Assembly: GCF_016722785.1 (NCBI RefSeq)
Contig: NZ_JAEQNE010000006.1
Span: forward strand, 237,501-301,500
Length of the DNA stretch: 64,000 nt
Reading direction: 5' to 3'
Source of the DNA: Ramlibacter monticola
Lineage (GTDB): Bacteria; Pseudomonadota; Gammaproteobacteria; Burkholderiales; Burkholderiaceae_C
Shown here one piece after another: positions 16,383-24,306 of this stretch. The position numbers were made by a program, and so were the translations under genes. Below the pieces are notes generated by a model. It was not told where the DNA came from. It did no database searches and worked only from the letters and a program-made list of their open reading frames with translations. How positions within the stretch are numbered: position 1 is the first letter of the stretch; every line of letters starts with the position of its first letter.

Positions 16383-17627
16383 ATGCCGATCGAGTCTTCC
16401 GCCGCCGGCGCCGCCGCGGCGCCACCGGCCTCCCCCCGGACCGCCGCTGCCGCACCCGCCCTCGCGCTGCCCGTGCGCCTGGGCCACCTCCTGTCCCTCG
16501 ACGACTTCGAGGAGGCCGCGCGCCGCCACCTGCCGCGCCCGGTCTTCGCCTACATCTCGGGCGCCGTCGAACGCAACCAGTCGCTGGCGGCCAACCGCGA
16601 CTCCTACGCCCAGTACGAGTTCGTTCCCCGCGTGCTGGTCGACATCTCGCGCCGCTCCACCGCGGCCCCGCTGCTGGGCCGGCGCTACGCGGCGCCCTTC
16701 GGCATCGCGCCCATGGGCATCAGCGCCCTCTCCGCCTACCGCGGCGACCTGGTGCAGGCGCAGGCCGCGGCCGCCGGGAACGTGCCCATGGTCATGAGCG
16801 GCTCCTCCCTGATCCGCATGGAGGAAGTGGCCCGCGCCAACCCCGACGCCTGGTTCCAGGCCTACCTGCCGGGCGACGAGCCGAACATCGTGGCGCTGAT
16901 CGAGCGGGTGCGCGCGGCGGGCTTCCGCACGCTGGTGATCACGGTGGACACGCCGGTCAGCTCCAACCGCGAGAACAACGTCCGCGCCGGCTTCTCCACG
17001 CCGCTGCGGCCCAGCCTGCGCCTGGCCTGGGACGGCCTCAGCCACCCGCGCTGGCTGTTCGGCACCTTCCTGAAGACGATCGCGCTGCACGGCATGCCGC
17101 ACTTCGAGAACAACTTCGCGCACCGCGGCGCGCCCATCCTGTCGCAGGACGTGGTGCGCGACCTGTCCGAGCGCGGCCACCTGGACTGGCAGCACTTCCG
17201 CACCATCCGCCGCATGTGGCCGGGCCAGATCGTGGTCAAGGGCATCCTCGATGCGCGCGACGCCCGCCTCGCGGTGGACCACGGCGCCGACGGCATCATC
17301 GTCTCCAACCATGGCGGCCGCCAGCTCGATGGCGCCGTGGCGCCGCTGCGCGTGCTGCCGCAGGTGGTGGCCGCCTGCCCCGACGTGCCAGTGATGATCG
17401 ACAGCGGCATCCGCCGCGGCAGCGACGTGCTCAAGGCGCTGGCGCTGGGCGCGAAGTTCGTCTTCGTGGGGCGGCCCTTCAACTACGCCGCCGCCGTGGC
17501 GGGGGAGGCCGGCGTGCGCCACGCGATCGCCCTGCTGCAGCAGGAGGTCTCGCGCAACATGGCCATGCTGGGCGTGAACTCGCTGTCCGAGCTCGATGCC
17601 AGCTACCTGCGCAAGGCGGGCGCCTGA
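16383..17627 (+). CDS. FMN-dependent 2-hydroxyacid oxidase/dehydrogenase
   Basis: A 414-residue member of the lactate/glycolate/mandelate oxidase family, which oxidises L-2-hydroxyacids with FMN. Family marks are FGIAPMGISALSAYRGDL, the FMN lysine in IVVKGILDARDA, the catalytic His in SNHGGRQLDG, and the phosphate-binding end DSGIRRGSDVLKALALGA with FVGRPF. The N-terminus has an extra Ala/Pro-rich tail of about 30 residues. Upstream in-frame codons exist but overlap the LysR promoter, so the ATG at 16383 is chosen. It is the first gene of a plus-strand catabolic operon. The exact substrate is unknown. Confidence 0.88.
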   Translation: MPIESSAAGAAAAPPASPRTAAAAPALALPVRLGHLLSLDDFEEAARRHLPRPVFAYISGAVERNQSLAANRDSYAQYEFVPRVLVDISRRSTAAPLLGRRYAAPFGIAPMGISALSAYRGDLVQAQAAAAGNVPMVMSGSSLIRMEEVARANPDAWFQAYLPGDEPNIVALIERVRAAGFRTLVITVDTPVSSNRENNVRAGFSTPLRPSLRLAWDGLSHPRWLFGTFLKTIALHGMPHFENNFAHRGAPILSQDVVRDLSERGHLDWQHFRTIRRMWPGQIVVKGILDARDARLAVDHGADGIIVSNHGGRQLDGAVAPLRVLPQVVAACPDVPVMIDSGIRRGSDVLKALALGAKFVFVGRPFNYAAAVAGEAGVRHAIALLQQEVSRNMAMLGVNSLSELDASYLRKAGA

Positions 17628-17676
17628 GCATCCGCCGTACATTCCGCATTCTTCCCCGAGAGAGAGACTCCAGAAC

Positions 17677-18354
17677 ATGGTCGGATTCCAGATCCTCAAG
17701 CGCCACCGCCAGGTGGACCCGCGCCACGTCCAGGCCTTCGCCGACATCCCGGTGGCGAACGTCAGCGACTGCATGACGCGCCTGACCGCTGGCGGACCGC
17801 GCCTGCGCCCCATGCACAAGGGCGGCCGCCTGGGCGGCCCCGCCCTCACCGTGAAGTGCCGGCCCGGCGACAACCTGATGATCCACAAGGCGCTGGACCT
17901 GGCCGTGCCGGGCGACGTCGTCGTGGTCGACGCCGGCGGCGACCTGACCAACTCGCTGTTCGGCGAACTGATGCTGTCCTATGCGATGCAGCGGCGCCTG
18001 GGCGGCATCGTCCTGAACGGCGCGGTGCGCGACATCGACGTGATCGCCGCGGGCAGCTTCCCGCTCTATGCCGCGGGCGTCACCCACCGCGGCCCCTACA
18101 AGGACGGCCCCGGCGAGATCAACGTGCCGATCGCCATCGACGGCATGGTGATCCATCCCGGCGACCTGGTGCTCGGCGACGCCGACGGCCTGCTGTGCGT
18201 GCCCTACGACGACGTGGAGCAGGTGCTGGCCGCCTCGCGCGAGAAGGTCGCGCTGGAGCAGAAGACCATCGCCAACATCCGCGGCGGCACGCACGACACC
18301 TCCTGGGTCGACGCGCGCCTGAAGGCCCTCGGCTGCGACCCGGTCCCGCGATGA
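17677..18354 (+). CDS. RraA-family aldolase/decarboxylase-like protein
   Basis: A 225-residue protein of the RraA / 4-hydroxy-4-methyl-2-oxoglutarate aldolase family, whose catabolic members cleave 4-carboxy-4-hydroxy-2-oxoacids or decarboxylate oxaloacetate using a divalent metal. Conserved parts are VANVSDCMTRL, GPALTVKCRPGDNLMIHKAL, GDVVVVDAGGDLTNSLFGEL and the active-site region GGIVLNGAVRDID. A purine-rich ribosome binding site (GAGAGAGA) precedes the ATG. Its stop overlaps the next start (ATGA). The catabolic context favours an aldolase over the RNase E inhibitor role of E. coli RraA. Confidence 0.88.
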   Translation: MVGFQILKRHRQVDPRHVQAFADIPVANVSDCMTRLTAGGPRLRPMHKGGRLGGPALTVKCRPGDNLMIHKALDLAVPGDVVVVDAGGDLTNSLFGELMLSYAMQRRLGGIVLNGAVRDIDVIAAGSFPLYAAGVTHRGPYKDGPGEINVPIAIDGMVIHPGDLVLGDADGLLCVPYDDVEQVLAASREKVALEQKTIANIRGGTHDTSWVDARLKALGCDPVPR

Positions 18355-19394
18355 GCAGCGGCATGGCGCACGGCAAGCACGTGGTCCGGTCGGACCTCTG
18401 GCTCAATCCGGTCTTCGACGCGCGGCTGGCGCGGGAAAAGGACATCTCCCTCGGCGTCTTCCCGGTGCGCGGCAACGCCGCCGCGGCCTGGGAGATCCTC
18501 GCCGGCGCGAACGTGTACCACGTCTCCGCGGCCAAGGACGAACTGCCGCACGAGTGGTTCGCGACGAAGGAGTTGATCGCGCGCTGCCCGCGGCTCTTCT
18601 GCGTCTCCTCCAGCGGCGCCGGCTACGACACGGTGGACGTGCCGGCCTGCACCGCCGCGGGGATCGCGGTGGTCAACCAGGCCGGCGGCAACGCCGACTC
18701 GGTGGCGGAGCACACGCTGGCGATGCTGCTCTCGCTGTCGCGGCACATGCTGCAGTGCGACCGCCGCATGCGCCGCGAGACCGGCTTCACGCGCGAGGAC
18801 ATCATGGGCCACGAGGCGCGCGGCCGCACGGTGGGTGTGGTGGGCATCGGCAACGTGGGCACGCGGGTGGCGCGGCTGGCCCGGGCCTTCGGCATGGAGG
18901 TGGTCGGCACCGACCCCTACGTGGACGCGGCGGAGATCGAGCGCCGCGGCGCCCGCCCGGTGAGCCTGCAGCAGTTGCTGGAGCAATCCGACTTCGTCTC
19001 GCTGCACTGCCCGCGCGACGCCAGCACGCTGAAGATGATCGACGACGCGGCCTTCGCCCGCATGAAGAAGGGCGCGATCTTCATCAGCACGGCGCGCGGC
19101 GGCATCCACGACGAATCGGCCCTGGTGCGGGCGCTGCAGTCGGGGCATCTTGCAGGCGCAGGTGTCGACGTGTGGGACCGCGAGCCGCCGCCACTGGACC
19201 ACCCGCTGCTGGCCATGGACAACGTGTACTGCACCTTCCACAACGCCGGCGTGACGCACGAGGCGCGGCGCAACGTGGCGCAGATCGCGGCCGACCAGAT
19301 CGTGGAACTGCTGGGCGGCGCCCGGCCGCCGCGGCTGGTCAACCCGGAGGTCTGGCCGGCCTACCTGGAACGGCGCGCCCGCGCGCTGGCTTGA
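18351..19394 (+). CDS. D-2-hydroxyacid dehydrogenase (NAD-dependent)
   Basis: A 347-residue member of the phosphoglycerate/glyoxylate reductase family. The NAD motif is VGVVGIGNVGTRVARLARAF, followed by an acidic residue in GTDPYVD. The catalytic Arg is in ISTARGGIHDE, the Glu in DVWDREPPP, and the usual final His motif appears as FHNAGVTHEA. The ATG at 18351 overlaps the RraA-like stop by 4 bp. Working with the FMN oxidase, it could interconvert hydroxy and keto acids in the same pathway; which acid is not visible. Confidence 0.87.
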   Translation: MSSGMAHGKHVVRSDLWLNPVFDARLAREKDISLGVFPVRGNAAAAWEILAGANVYHVSAAKDELPHEWFATKELIARCPRLFCVSSSGAGYDTVDVPACTAAGIAVVNQAGGNADSVAEHTLAMLLSLSRHMLQCDRRMRRETGFTREDIMGHEARGRTVGVVGIGNVGTRVARLARAFGMEVVGTDPYVDAAEIERRGARPVSLQQLLEQSDFVSLHCPRDASTLKMIDDAAFARMKKGAIFISTARGGIHDESALVRALQSGHLAGAGVDVWDREPPPLDHPLLAMDNVYCTFHNAGVTHEARRNVAQIAADQIVELLGGARPPRLVNPEVWPAYLERRARALA

Positions 19395-19433
19395 GGCCCC
19401 GGAAGAACGAACCAAGACGGAGACAAAGTAGTC

Positions 19434-20423
19434 ATGCAACGCATTCCCTCCCTCCTGCGCCGGCTGCTGCCGACGCTGCTGCTGGCGGCCGCGGCCGCCG
19501 CGCCCGGCCTGGCGCGCGCCGCCTATCCCGAGCAGCCGATCAAGATGGTGGTGGCCTACGCCGCCGGCGGCGGCACCGACATCATCGCCCGCGTGATGGC
19601 GCCCTACATCGGCAAGTACCTGGGCCCCGGCGCGAGCATCGTCGTGATCAACCGTCCGGGCGCGGGCGGCGGCATCGGCTTCGCGGAAGTCGCCAACGCG
19701 CCGCCGGACGGCTACACCATCGGCTTCATCAACACGCCCAACGTGCTGACGATCCCGATCGAGCGCAAGGCGCCCTTCACCTGGCAGAGCTTCGACCTGC
19801 TGGGAAACGTGATCGACGACCCGGGCAACTTCTCGGTGCACGCGGACAGCCCGGTGAAGAACCTGGCCGAACTGGTGGCCTACGCCAAGGCCAACCCGGG
19901 CGCGGTGAGCTACGGCACCACCGGCATCGGCTCGGACGACCACCTCGCCGCCATGATGTTCGAGCGCGCGGCCGGCGTGAAGCTGACGCACGTGCCTTTC
20001 AAGGGCGCGGCCGAAGTGCACAACGCGATCGCCAGCAAGCAGATCTACATGGCCTCCATGAACATCGGCGAGGCCCTGCAGTACCAGAAGGGCGGCACGC
20101 CGCTGCGGCACCTGGGCCAGATGAGCGCGAGCCGCACCAACCTGGCGCCCGGTGTCCCCACCTTCAGCGAGCAGGGCTACAGGATCGTGATGGCCTCCCT
20201 GCGCGGCATCGCCGCGCCCAAGGGCCTGCCGCCGGCCGTGCGCGAGCAGCTGGTGAACGCGGTCCAGAAGGCCGCCGCCGACCCCGAGTTCCAGGCCAAG
20301 GCCGCCGGCTACTTCGCGCCGCTGCGCTACCTGCCGCCGGCGAAGTACGAGGCGGAACTGCGCGAGGCGGAGATGGGCTTCCGGCAGATGTGGAAGGAAA
20401 TGCCCTGGGGGGAGAACAAGTAG
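19434..20423 (+). CDS. Bug/TctC-family periplasmic solute receptor
   Basis: A 329-residue extracytoplasmic receptor. The signal peptide ends near GLARA-AYPEQ, then come the family hallmarks YPEQPIKMVVAYAAGGGTD, VVINRPGAGGGIG and ANAPPDGYT. Bug proteins bind carboxylates or amides and are greatly expanded in Burkholderiales. It follows the dehydrogenase by 39 bp and probably captures the substrate of this operon, but no TctA/TctB membrane genes are adjacent. Orphan receptors of this kind are common in the order. Confidence 0.92.
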   Translation: MQRIPSLLRRLLPTLLLAAAAAAPGLARAAYPEQPIKMVVAYAAGGGTDIIARVMAPYIGKYLGPGASIVVINRPGAGGGIGFAEVANAPPDGYTIGFINTPNVLTIPIERKAPFTWQSFDLLGNVIDDPGNFSVHADSPVKNLAELVAYAKANPGAVSYGTTGIGSDDHLAAMMFERAAGVKLTHVPFKGAAEVHNAIASKQIYMASMNIGEALQYQKGGTPLRHLGQMSASRTNLAPGVPTFSEQGYRIVMASLRGIAAPKGLPPAVREQLVNAVQKAAADPEFQAKAAGYFAPLRYLPPAKYEAELREAEMGFRQMWKEMPWGENK

Positions 20424-20436
20424 CTTGCGTCGTCAC

Positions 20437-20452
20437 TCCCGCGCACGCGGGA
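20437..20452. repeat. Short palindromic repeat in convergent gap
   Basis: TCCCGCGCACGCGGGA forms a 7-bp stem with a 2-base turn, followed by AAT. It lies between the convergent Bug receptor and murQ genes. A sequence of the same type, ATTCCCGC...GCGGGAA, is at 33424-33441, again near a gene end. It resembles the dispersed small palindromes common in Burkholderiales genomes. Confidence 0.55.
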
Positions 20453-20468
20453 ATGGCGCAGTCGCGAT

Positions 20469-21437
20469 TCAGCGACCGAACAAGGCCGCGATGGAGCCGC
20501 CGGCCTTTTCCAGGCGCTTGCGCGCGGCTTCCGCATCGAGGGACAGGCGCGACATCACGATCGCGGTCTTCACGTGGCCGCCCGACGCATCGAGCAGCTG
20601 CGCGGCCTCGTCGCGGGAAACGCCCAGCGTCTCCATCAGGATCCGCTCGCCCCGGTCCTGCAGCTTCTGGCAGGTCACCTGCAGGTCCACCATCAGGTTG
20701 CCGTACACCTTGCCGGTCTTCACCATGGCGGCGGTGCTGATCATGTTCAGCACCATCTTGGTCGCGGTCCCCGCCTTCATGCGCGTGGACCCCGTGATCA
20801 CCTCGGGCCCCACCAGCGGCGCGATCACCACGTCATGGGCCTGCAGCAGTTCCTCGGTGGGGTAGGTGCAGAGCAGGAATCCGGTGCGGGCGCCCCGCTC
20901 GCGCGCGCGCTGCAAGGCGCCGTGCACGAAGGGCGTGGTGCCCGAGGCCGCGATGCCCAGCACGAAGTCGCGGCCGTCCACCTCGCGGTCGTCCATCGCT
21001 TGGGCCCCATCCTCGGGGATGTCCTCGGCGCCCTCCTGCGCGCGCAGCAGCGCCTCGTAGCCGCCGGCCATGACGCCCTGCACCAACTCCGGCTCGATGC
21101 GGTAGGTGGGCGGCATCTCGGAGGCGTCCAGCACCCCCAGGCGACCGGACGTGCCGGCGCCGACGTAGATCAGCCGGCCACCCTGGCGGAAGGATTCGAC
21201 GACCAGGTCGATCGCGCGCGCGATGTGCTCGCGCTCGTCGCTCACGGCCGCGGCCACCAGCCGGTCCTCGCCGTTGACCAGGTCGACGATCTCCAGCGAC
21301 GACATCTGGTCGACGCGCAGGCTGCGCGGATTGCGCTGCTCGGTCAGGCGCGCATCCAGCGGCGGCTGGGCGGGCGGGTTCGGCTTGCGCGCGGCGTCCA
21401 TGGCGGTGGGGGCGGGCTCCAGCTTCAGGTCAGGCAT
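20469..21437 (-). CDS. murQ: MurQ, N-acetylmuramic acid 6-phosphate etherase
   Basis: A 322-residue SIS-fold enzyme that cleaves the lactyl ether of MurNAc-6-phosphate to GlcNAc-6-phosphate and lactate in cell-wall recycling. Family marks are TEQRNPRSLRVDQMSSLEIV, GGRLIYVGAGTSGRLGVLDA, the segment SEMPPTY, GIAASGTTPFV, VGPEVITGSTRMKAGTATK and LNMISTAAMVKTGKVYGN. The start at 21435-21437 (MPDLKL) is chosen; a start 18 codons downstream (MDAARK) is possible since the first residues are poorly conserved. It stands alone here, convergent with the Bug gene; no PTS or kinase for MurNAc is nearby. Confidence 0.95.
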   Translation of the reverse strand: MPDLKLEPAPTAMDAARKPNPPAQPPLDARLTEQRNPRSLRVDQMSSLEIVDLVNGEDRLVAAAVSDEREHIARAIDLVVESFRQGGRLIYVGAGTSGRLGVLDASEMPPTYRIEPELVQGVMAGGYEALLRAQEGAEDIPEDGAQAMDDREVDGRDFVLGIAASGTTPFVHGALQRARERGARTGFLLCTYPTEELLQAHDVVIAPLVGPEVITGSTRMKAGTATKMVLNMISTAAMVKTGKVYGNLMVDLQVTCQKLQDRGERILMETLGVSRDEAAQLLDASGGHVKTAIVMSRLSLDAEAARKRLEKAGGSIAALFGR

Positions 21438-21539
21438 GCGGATGTCCCATGGTAGAGGTGATCCCATCCTCGCGCCACCACGCCCGCCAGGCTGTAGGAG
21501 CTCCGGCCCAATCCGTGTCCCCTCCCAGTGGCGGCACGG

Positions 21540-21659
21540 CTACAAGGCGTCGGGCAGGAGGCAAGACCCCATGCCCAGCACCAGCGCGGGCGTGCGCATG
21601 AGCGTGCCGCCCGGGAACGGCAGGGGGCGGATCCGCGCCAGCACGTCGAAATGCTCGAC
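21540..21659 (-). pseudogene. Possible C-terminal gene remnant downstream of the TauE/SafE gene
   Basis: Directly after the TAG stop of the TauE/SafE gene and in the same frame, 39 codons stay open to a TAG at 21540-21542. They encode VEHFDVLARIRPLPFPGG and then TLMRTPALVLGMG. This looks like protein rather than random frame and resembles the end of a larger enzyme, but I cannot name the family, and no start codon or ribosome binding site is obvious. The rest of the 222-bp gap to murQ shows nothing else. Confidence 0.25.
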
Positions 21660-22382
21660 CTAGCGAACGGCGGCCCACAGCAAGGTGAGGCCCGAGCACA
21701 GCATGAGCCCGTCGACCAGCGTCCGGTACGCGCCCGGCGTGAGCGCGAGCACGATCGCCCGGCCGACGAAGGAACCCGCCATCAGCGAGGAGCCGACGAT
21801 CAGCCCGTCCAGCACCACCGGCGCCGGCAGTGCGCCCAGCGCCTGGAACGTCGCCACCTTGGAGGCGTACATGCCGATGGAGGCGGCCGCCTCGGTCCCC
21901 AGCAGGCCGCCCCGCTCCAGGCCGTAGAAGGTGAAGAGCGGCACGGTCATCGGCCCGGTCGACACGACCAGCCCGGTCAGCACGCCCATCGGCCCTCCGA
22001 GCAGCGCGAGGTGCAGGCGGGTCAGGCGGAACGAGCGCCGCGCCAGCCAGCGCCGCAGCGGGATCAGCGACAGGAAGAACACGCCCAGCGCGAGTTCGGC
22101 CACGCCCGGCGGGATGGCCAGCAGCAGGCTGGCCCCGAGCACCGCGCCGGGAACGGCCGTCGCGCAATAGGCCAGGCAGGCGCGCCAGTCGATGTCGCGG
22201 CGCCAGGCGATCACGCGGCCGGCGTTGCCCATGATCGCGGCGATCGCCATGATCGGCACCGCCTGCCGGGCGCCGAACAGGAGCACCAGCACCGGCATCA
22301 GCACGATCGACGAGCCGGTGCCGACGACGCCGCCGAGCGTGCCCGCCGCCAGCCCCACCACGAGAACGAAGAGGTATTCCAC
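21660..22382 (-). CDS. TauE/SafE-family membrane permease
   Basis: A 240-residue polytopic membrane protein of the sulfite exporter/TSUP family. About eight helices are visible, and the family glycine motif is in VGLAAGTLGGVVGTGSSIVLMPVLV near the N-terminus, with a second half starting GGPMGVLTGLVVSTGPMTV. The family moves sulfite, sulfonates or other small organic anions. The best start is GTG at 22380-22382, as there is no ATG before helix 1. It is divergent from the cytochrome c4 gene. The substrate is unknown. Confidence 0.85.
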   Translation of the reverse strand: MEYLFVLVVGLAAGTLGGVVGTGSSIVLMPVLVLLFGARQAVPIMAIAAIMGNAGRVIAWRRDIDWRACLAYCATAVPGAVLGASLLLAIPPGVAELALGVFFLSLIPLRRWLARRSFRLTRLHLALLGGPMGVLTGLVVSTGPMTVPLFTFYGLERGGLLGTEAAASIGMYASKVATFQALGALPAPVVLDGLIVGSSLMAGSFVGRAIVLALTPGAYRTLVDGLMLCSGLTLLWAAVR

Positions 22383-22442
22383 GGCCGCGCATTCTGGGGC
22401 CGGGCGGCCGGGGCCGCAAGGCACGCCGTGGCCGCGTCGCAC

Positions 22443-22456
22443 TTGACTTTTCTCAA
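22443..22456. promoter_or_regulatory. FNR-type box upstream of cytochrome c4
   Basis: TTGACTTTTCTCAA has the exact TTGA-N6-TCAA core. It is centred about 41 bp before the cytochrome c4 start codon. Such closeness leaves only a very short leader if this is a class II activator site, so a repressing or differently spaced role cannot be excluded. Confidence 0.6.
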
Positions 22457-22490
22457 GCGCACCCCGGCCGCCCTCTGCATCATCTCGGCG

Positions 22491-23177
22491 ATGAAATATT
22501 CCGCACTCGCGTGCCTGCTCGCGATGGGGCTCGCCTGCGCCGCCTCGGCGCAGCCGACCGCGGCCACTCCGGCGCAGCCGGCGGCGTCCCATCCGGCGGC
22601 CGTCCTCCCGCAGTGGGCGCAGGACAAGCTGGCCGCGGCCAAGGCAGACCCGAAGCTCCAGGAGCAGGCCTACCGGCAGGGCGCCAAGCTCGCCACCTTC
22701 TGTGCCAACTGCCACGGCCCCTCCGGCCAGAGCGTGCGGCCCGACGTGCCCAACCTGGCCGGGCAGAACACGATCTACGTGCTGAACCAGCTGAACAAGT
22801 TCCACGACGGCCGCCGCAAGGGCGCCTTCTTCATGGAAGGCCTGGTGAAGGCGATGAGCAACGAGGAGCGCTTCGCCGTCGCCGTCTATTACACGAACCA
22901 GGAAGCGCCCGCGGCGCGGCCGTCGGGCGACGCGAAGCTGGCCGCCCAGGGCAAGGCGGTGTACGAGAACGGCTGCAGGAAGTGCCACGGCGAGTCCGGC
23001 GCCGGCAGCGAGAAGAACTCGCGCCTCGCCGGCCAGCAGCCGAACTACCTGGAAACGGCGATCCGGCGCTACCGCGACAACGACGTGCGCACCGACGAGA
23101 AGATGTTCAAGTACACCAAGGGCCTGACGGATGCCGAGATCAAGGCCCTGGTCGCCTACATCGGCGCCCTGAGGTGA
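22491..23177 (+). CDS. Dihaem cytochrome c4
   Basis: A 228-residue periplasmic dihaem cytochrome. A signal peptide (to ASAQ, about residue 20) and an Ala/Pro-rich stretch lead into two class I haem domains with CANCH near residue 71 and CRKCH near 163. Each domain has a later Met as likely axial ligand (FMEGLVKAMS and EKMFKYTKG). Cytochromes c4 carry electrons from bc1 to cbb3 oxidase or to nitrogen-oxide reductases, which are all encoded nearby. The FNR-type box in front fits an anaerobic or microaerobic role. Confidence 0.92.
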   Translation: MKYSALACLLAMGLACAASAQPTAATPAQPAASHPAAVLPQWAQDKLAAAKADPKLQEQAYRQGAKLATFCANCHGPSGQSVRPDVPNLAGQNTIYVLNQLNKFHDGRRKGAFFMEGLVKAMSNEERFAVAVYYTNQEAPAARPSGDAKLAAQGKAVYENGCRKCHGESGAGSEKNSRLAGQQPNYLETAIRRYRDNDVRTDEKMFKYTKGLTDAEIKALVAYIGALR

Positions 23178-23190
23178 GCGCCGTGTGGAA

Positions 23191-23670
23191 TCAGCCTTCG
23201 GCCCCCATGCAGCGCGCGTAGTCGGCCGCCGTGAACGACCACGCCTGCGCGAAGCCCCCCACCACGCGTAGCGAGCGCGGTTCGATCAGGAACAGCGAGA
23301 AGTCGGCGAAGCCGAACATCTCCTGGCTGTTCGGGAAGCGCGAGAGGTAGGCCTCCTTCGCCGCCGCGTACAGCGGCGCCTCGGGCGGGCAAGGCCGCGC
23401 GTCGCCCTGCACCGTGACGCGCGCCAGCGCCTGCGGGGGCACCTCGGGCGCGCGCTCGTCCATCACGAGCAGGCTGACGCCGGGGTGCTGCTCCATGTCC
23501 TTCGTGTGCGTGGCCAGCCGGCTCACGTGGATCACGAAGCCGCGACCCTGCGGCGCCAGCGCATAGGGCACCATGGAGACGAAGGGTTCGCCGTTGTGCA
23601 GCGTGCCGAGCGCGGCGATCTCCTGCCGTTCCAGCAGCTGGCGCAGGGCCCCCGCCTGGATTGCGTTCAT
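23191..23670 (-). CDS. Pyridoxamine 5'-phosphate oxidase-family protein (HugZ-like)
   Basis: A 159-residue split-barrel flavin/haem-binding protein. The typical start ALRQLLERQEIAALGTLHNG then EPFVSMVPYAL, and VIHVSRLATHTKDMEQHPGVSLLV, match the PPOX/HugZ group, some of which degrade haem. The C-terminal DUF2470 domain of full HugZ proteins is absent. It is convergent with the cytochrome c4 gene (13-bp gap) and 21 bp downstream of a secreted-protein gene on its own strand. The substrate is not evident. Confidence 0.85.
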   Translation of the reverse strand: MNAIQAGALRQLLERQEIAALGTLHNGEPFVSMVPYALAPQGRGFVIHVSRLATHTKDMEQHPGVSLLVMDERAPEVPPQALARVTVQGDARPCPPEAPLYAAAKEAYLSRFPNSQEMFGFADFSLFLIEPRSLRVVGGFAQAWSFTAADYARCMGAEG

Positions 23671-23691
23671 GCCTGCTCCTTGCGTGCGGCG

Positions 23692-24135
23692 TCAGCCATT
23701 GGCTCTGGGCCGCAATGCGGCGCATTGTCGCGCGAGGGATTCGAGGCCGGCCTGGTCGGTGCGCAGCCAGGCGCCGCCGCGCAGGGCAGCGTCGACCGCG
23801 AGGCCCTTGCCGTCGGCCACCGCCTTCGGGAGGGTGGCGAACAGGGGCGGCCGGGCCGGCTCGCAAGCGGGCGCGGGCTTGCCGGCCAGCGCATGGCAGC
23901 CGCGCAGCACCAGGTTGCCCTCCTTGTCCTTTTGCGCCTGGCCTGCGGCCGCGTCCGCGCGGCCCCAGCTCGCCTCCCAGGCGCGCTCGCCCTTGCGCAC
24001 GTCGACCAGCAGGTAGTTCTTCTCCGCCGTCCACCGCGGCTGGCACTGGAACCAGAGGCCGGCATACGCGGCGTGCGCGGACTGCGCCAGCACCGCCAGC
24101 GCAAGCATCCCCAGCCCACGGACCCTGTCTTTCAT
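23692..24135 (-). CDS. Hypothetical secreted protein
   Basis: A 147-residue protein with a signal peptide (MKDRVRGLGMLALAVLAQSA, cleavage near HAA). The mature part contains three or four cysteines (FQCQPRW, RGCHALAG, PACEPAR, RQCAAL), which suggests disulfides, and no known domain that I recognise. The ATG at 24133-24135 gives a clean signal peptide; an ATG six codons upstream is also possible. It precedes the HugZ-like gene on the same strand and is divergent from the sensor kinase gene at 24307. Confidence 0.7.
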   Translation of the reverse strand: MKDRVRGLGMLALAVLAQSAHAAYAGLWFQCQPRWTAEKNYLLVDVRKGERAWEASWGRADAAAGQAQKDKEGNLVLRGCHALAGKPAPACEPARPPLFATLPKAVADGKGLAVDAALRGGAWLRTDQAGLESLARQCAALRPRANG

Positions 24136-24306
24136 TCGCACCCGTCCTTCCATTCGCGCGCCGGAGATTACACGAGGCGCGCCCCGCGCGATGCGACACC
24201 GCGCAAGCTTCGCGTTGATGGGCATGCCCTCGTCCATTAGACTCGCGAAGGTGAGGAAGTACCGGATTCCCGGCGGCGACGAGCCGCCTTCGCCAAGGAG
24301 GCGAGC

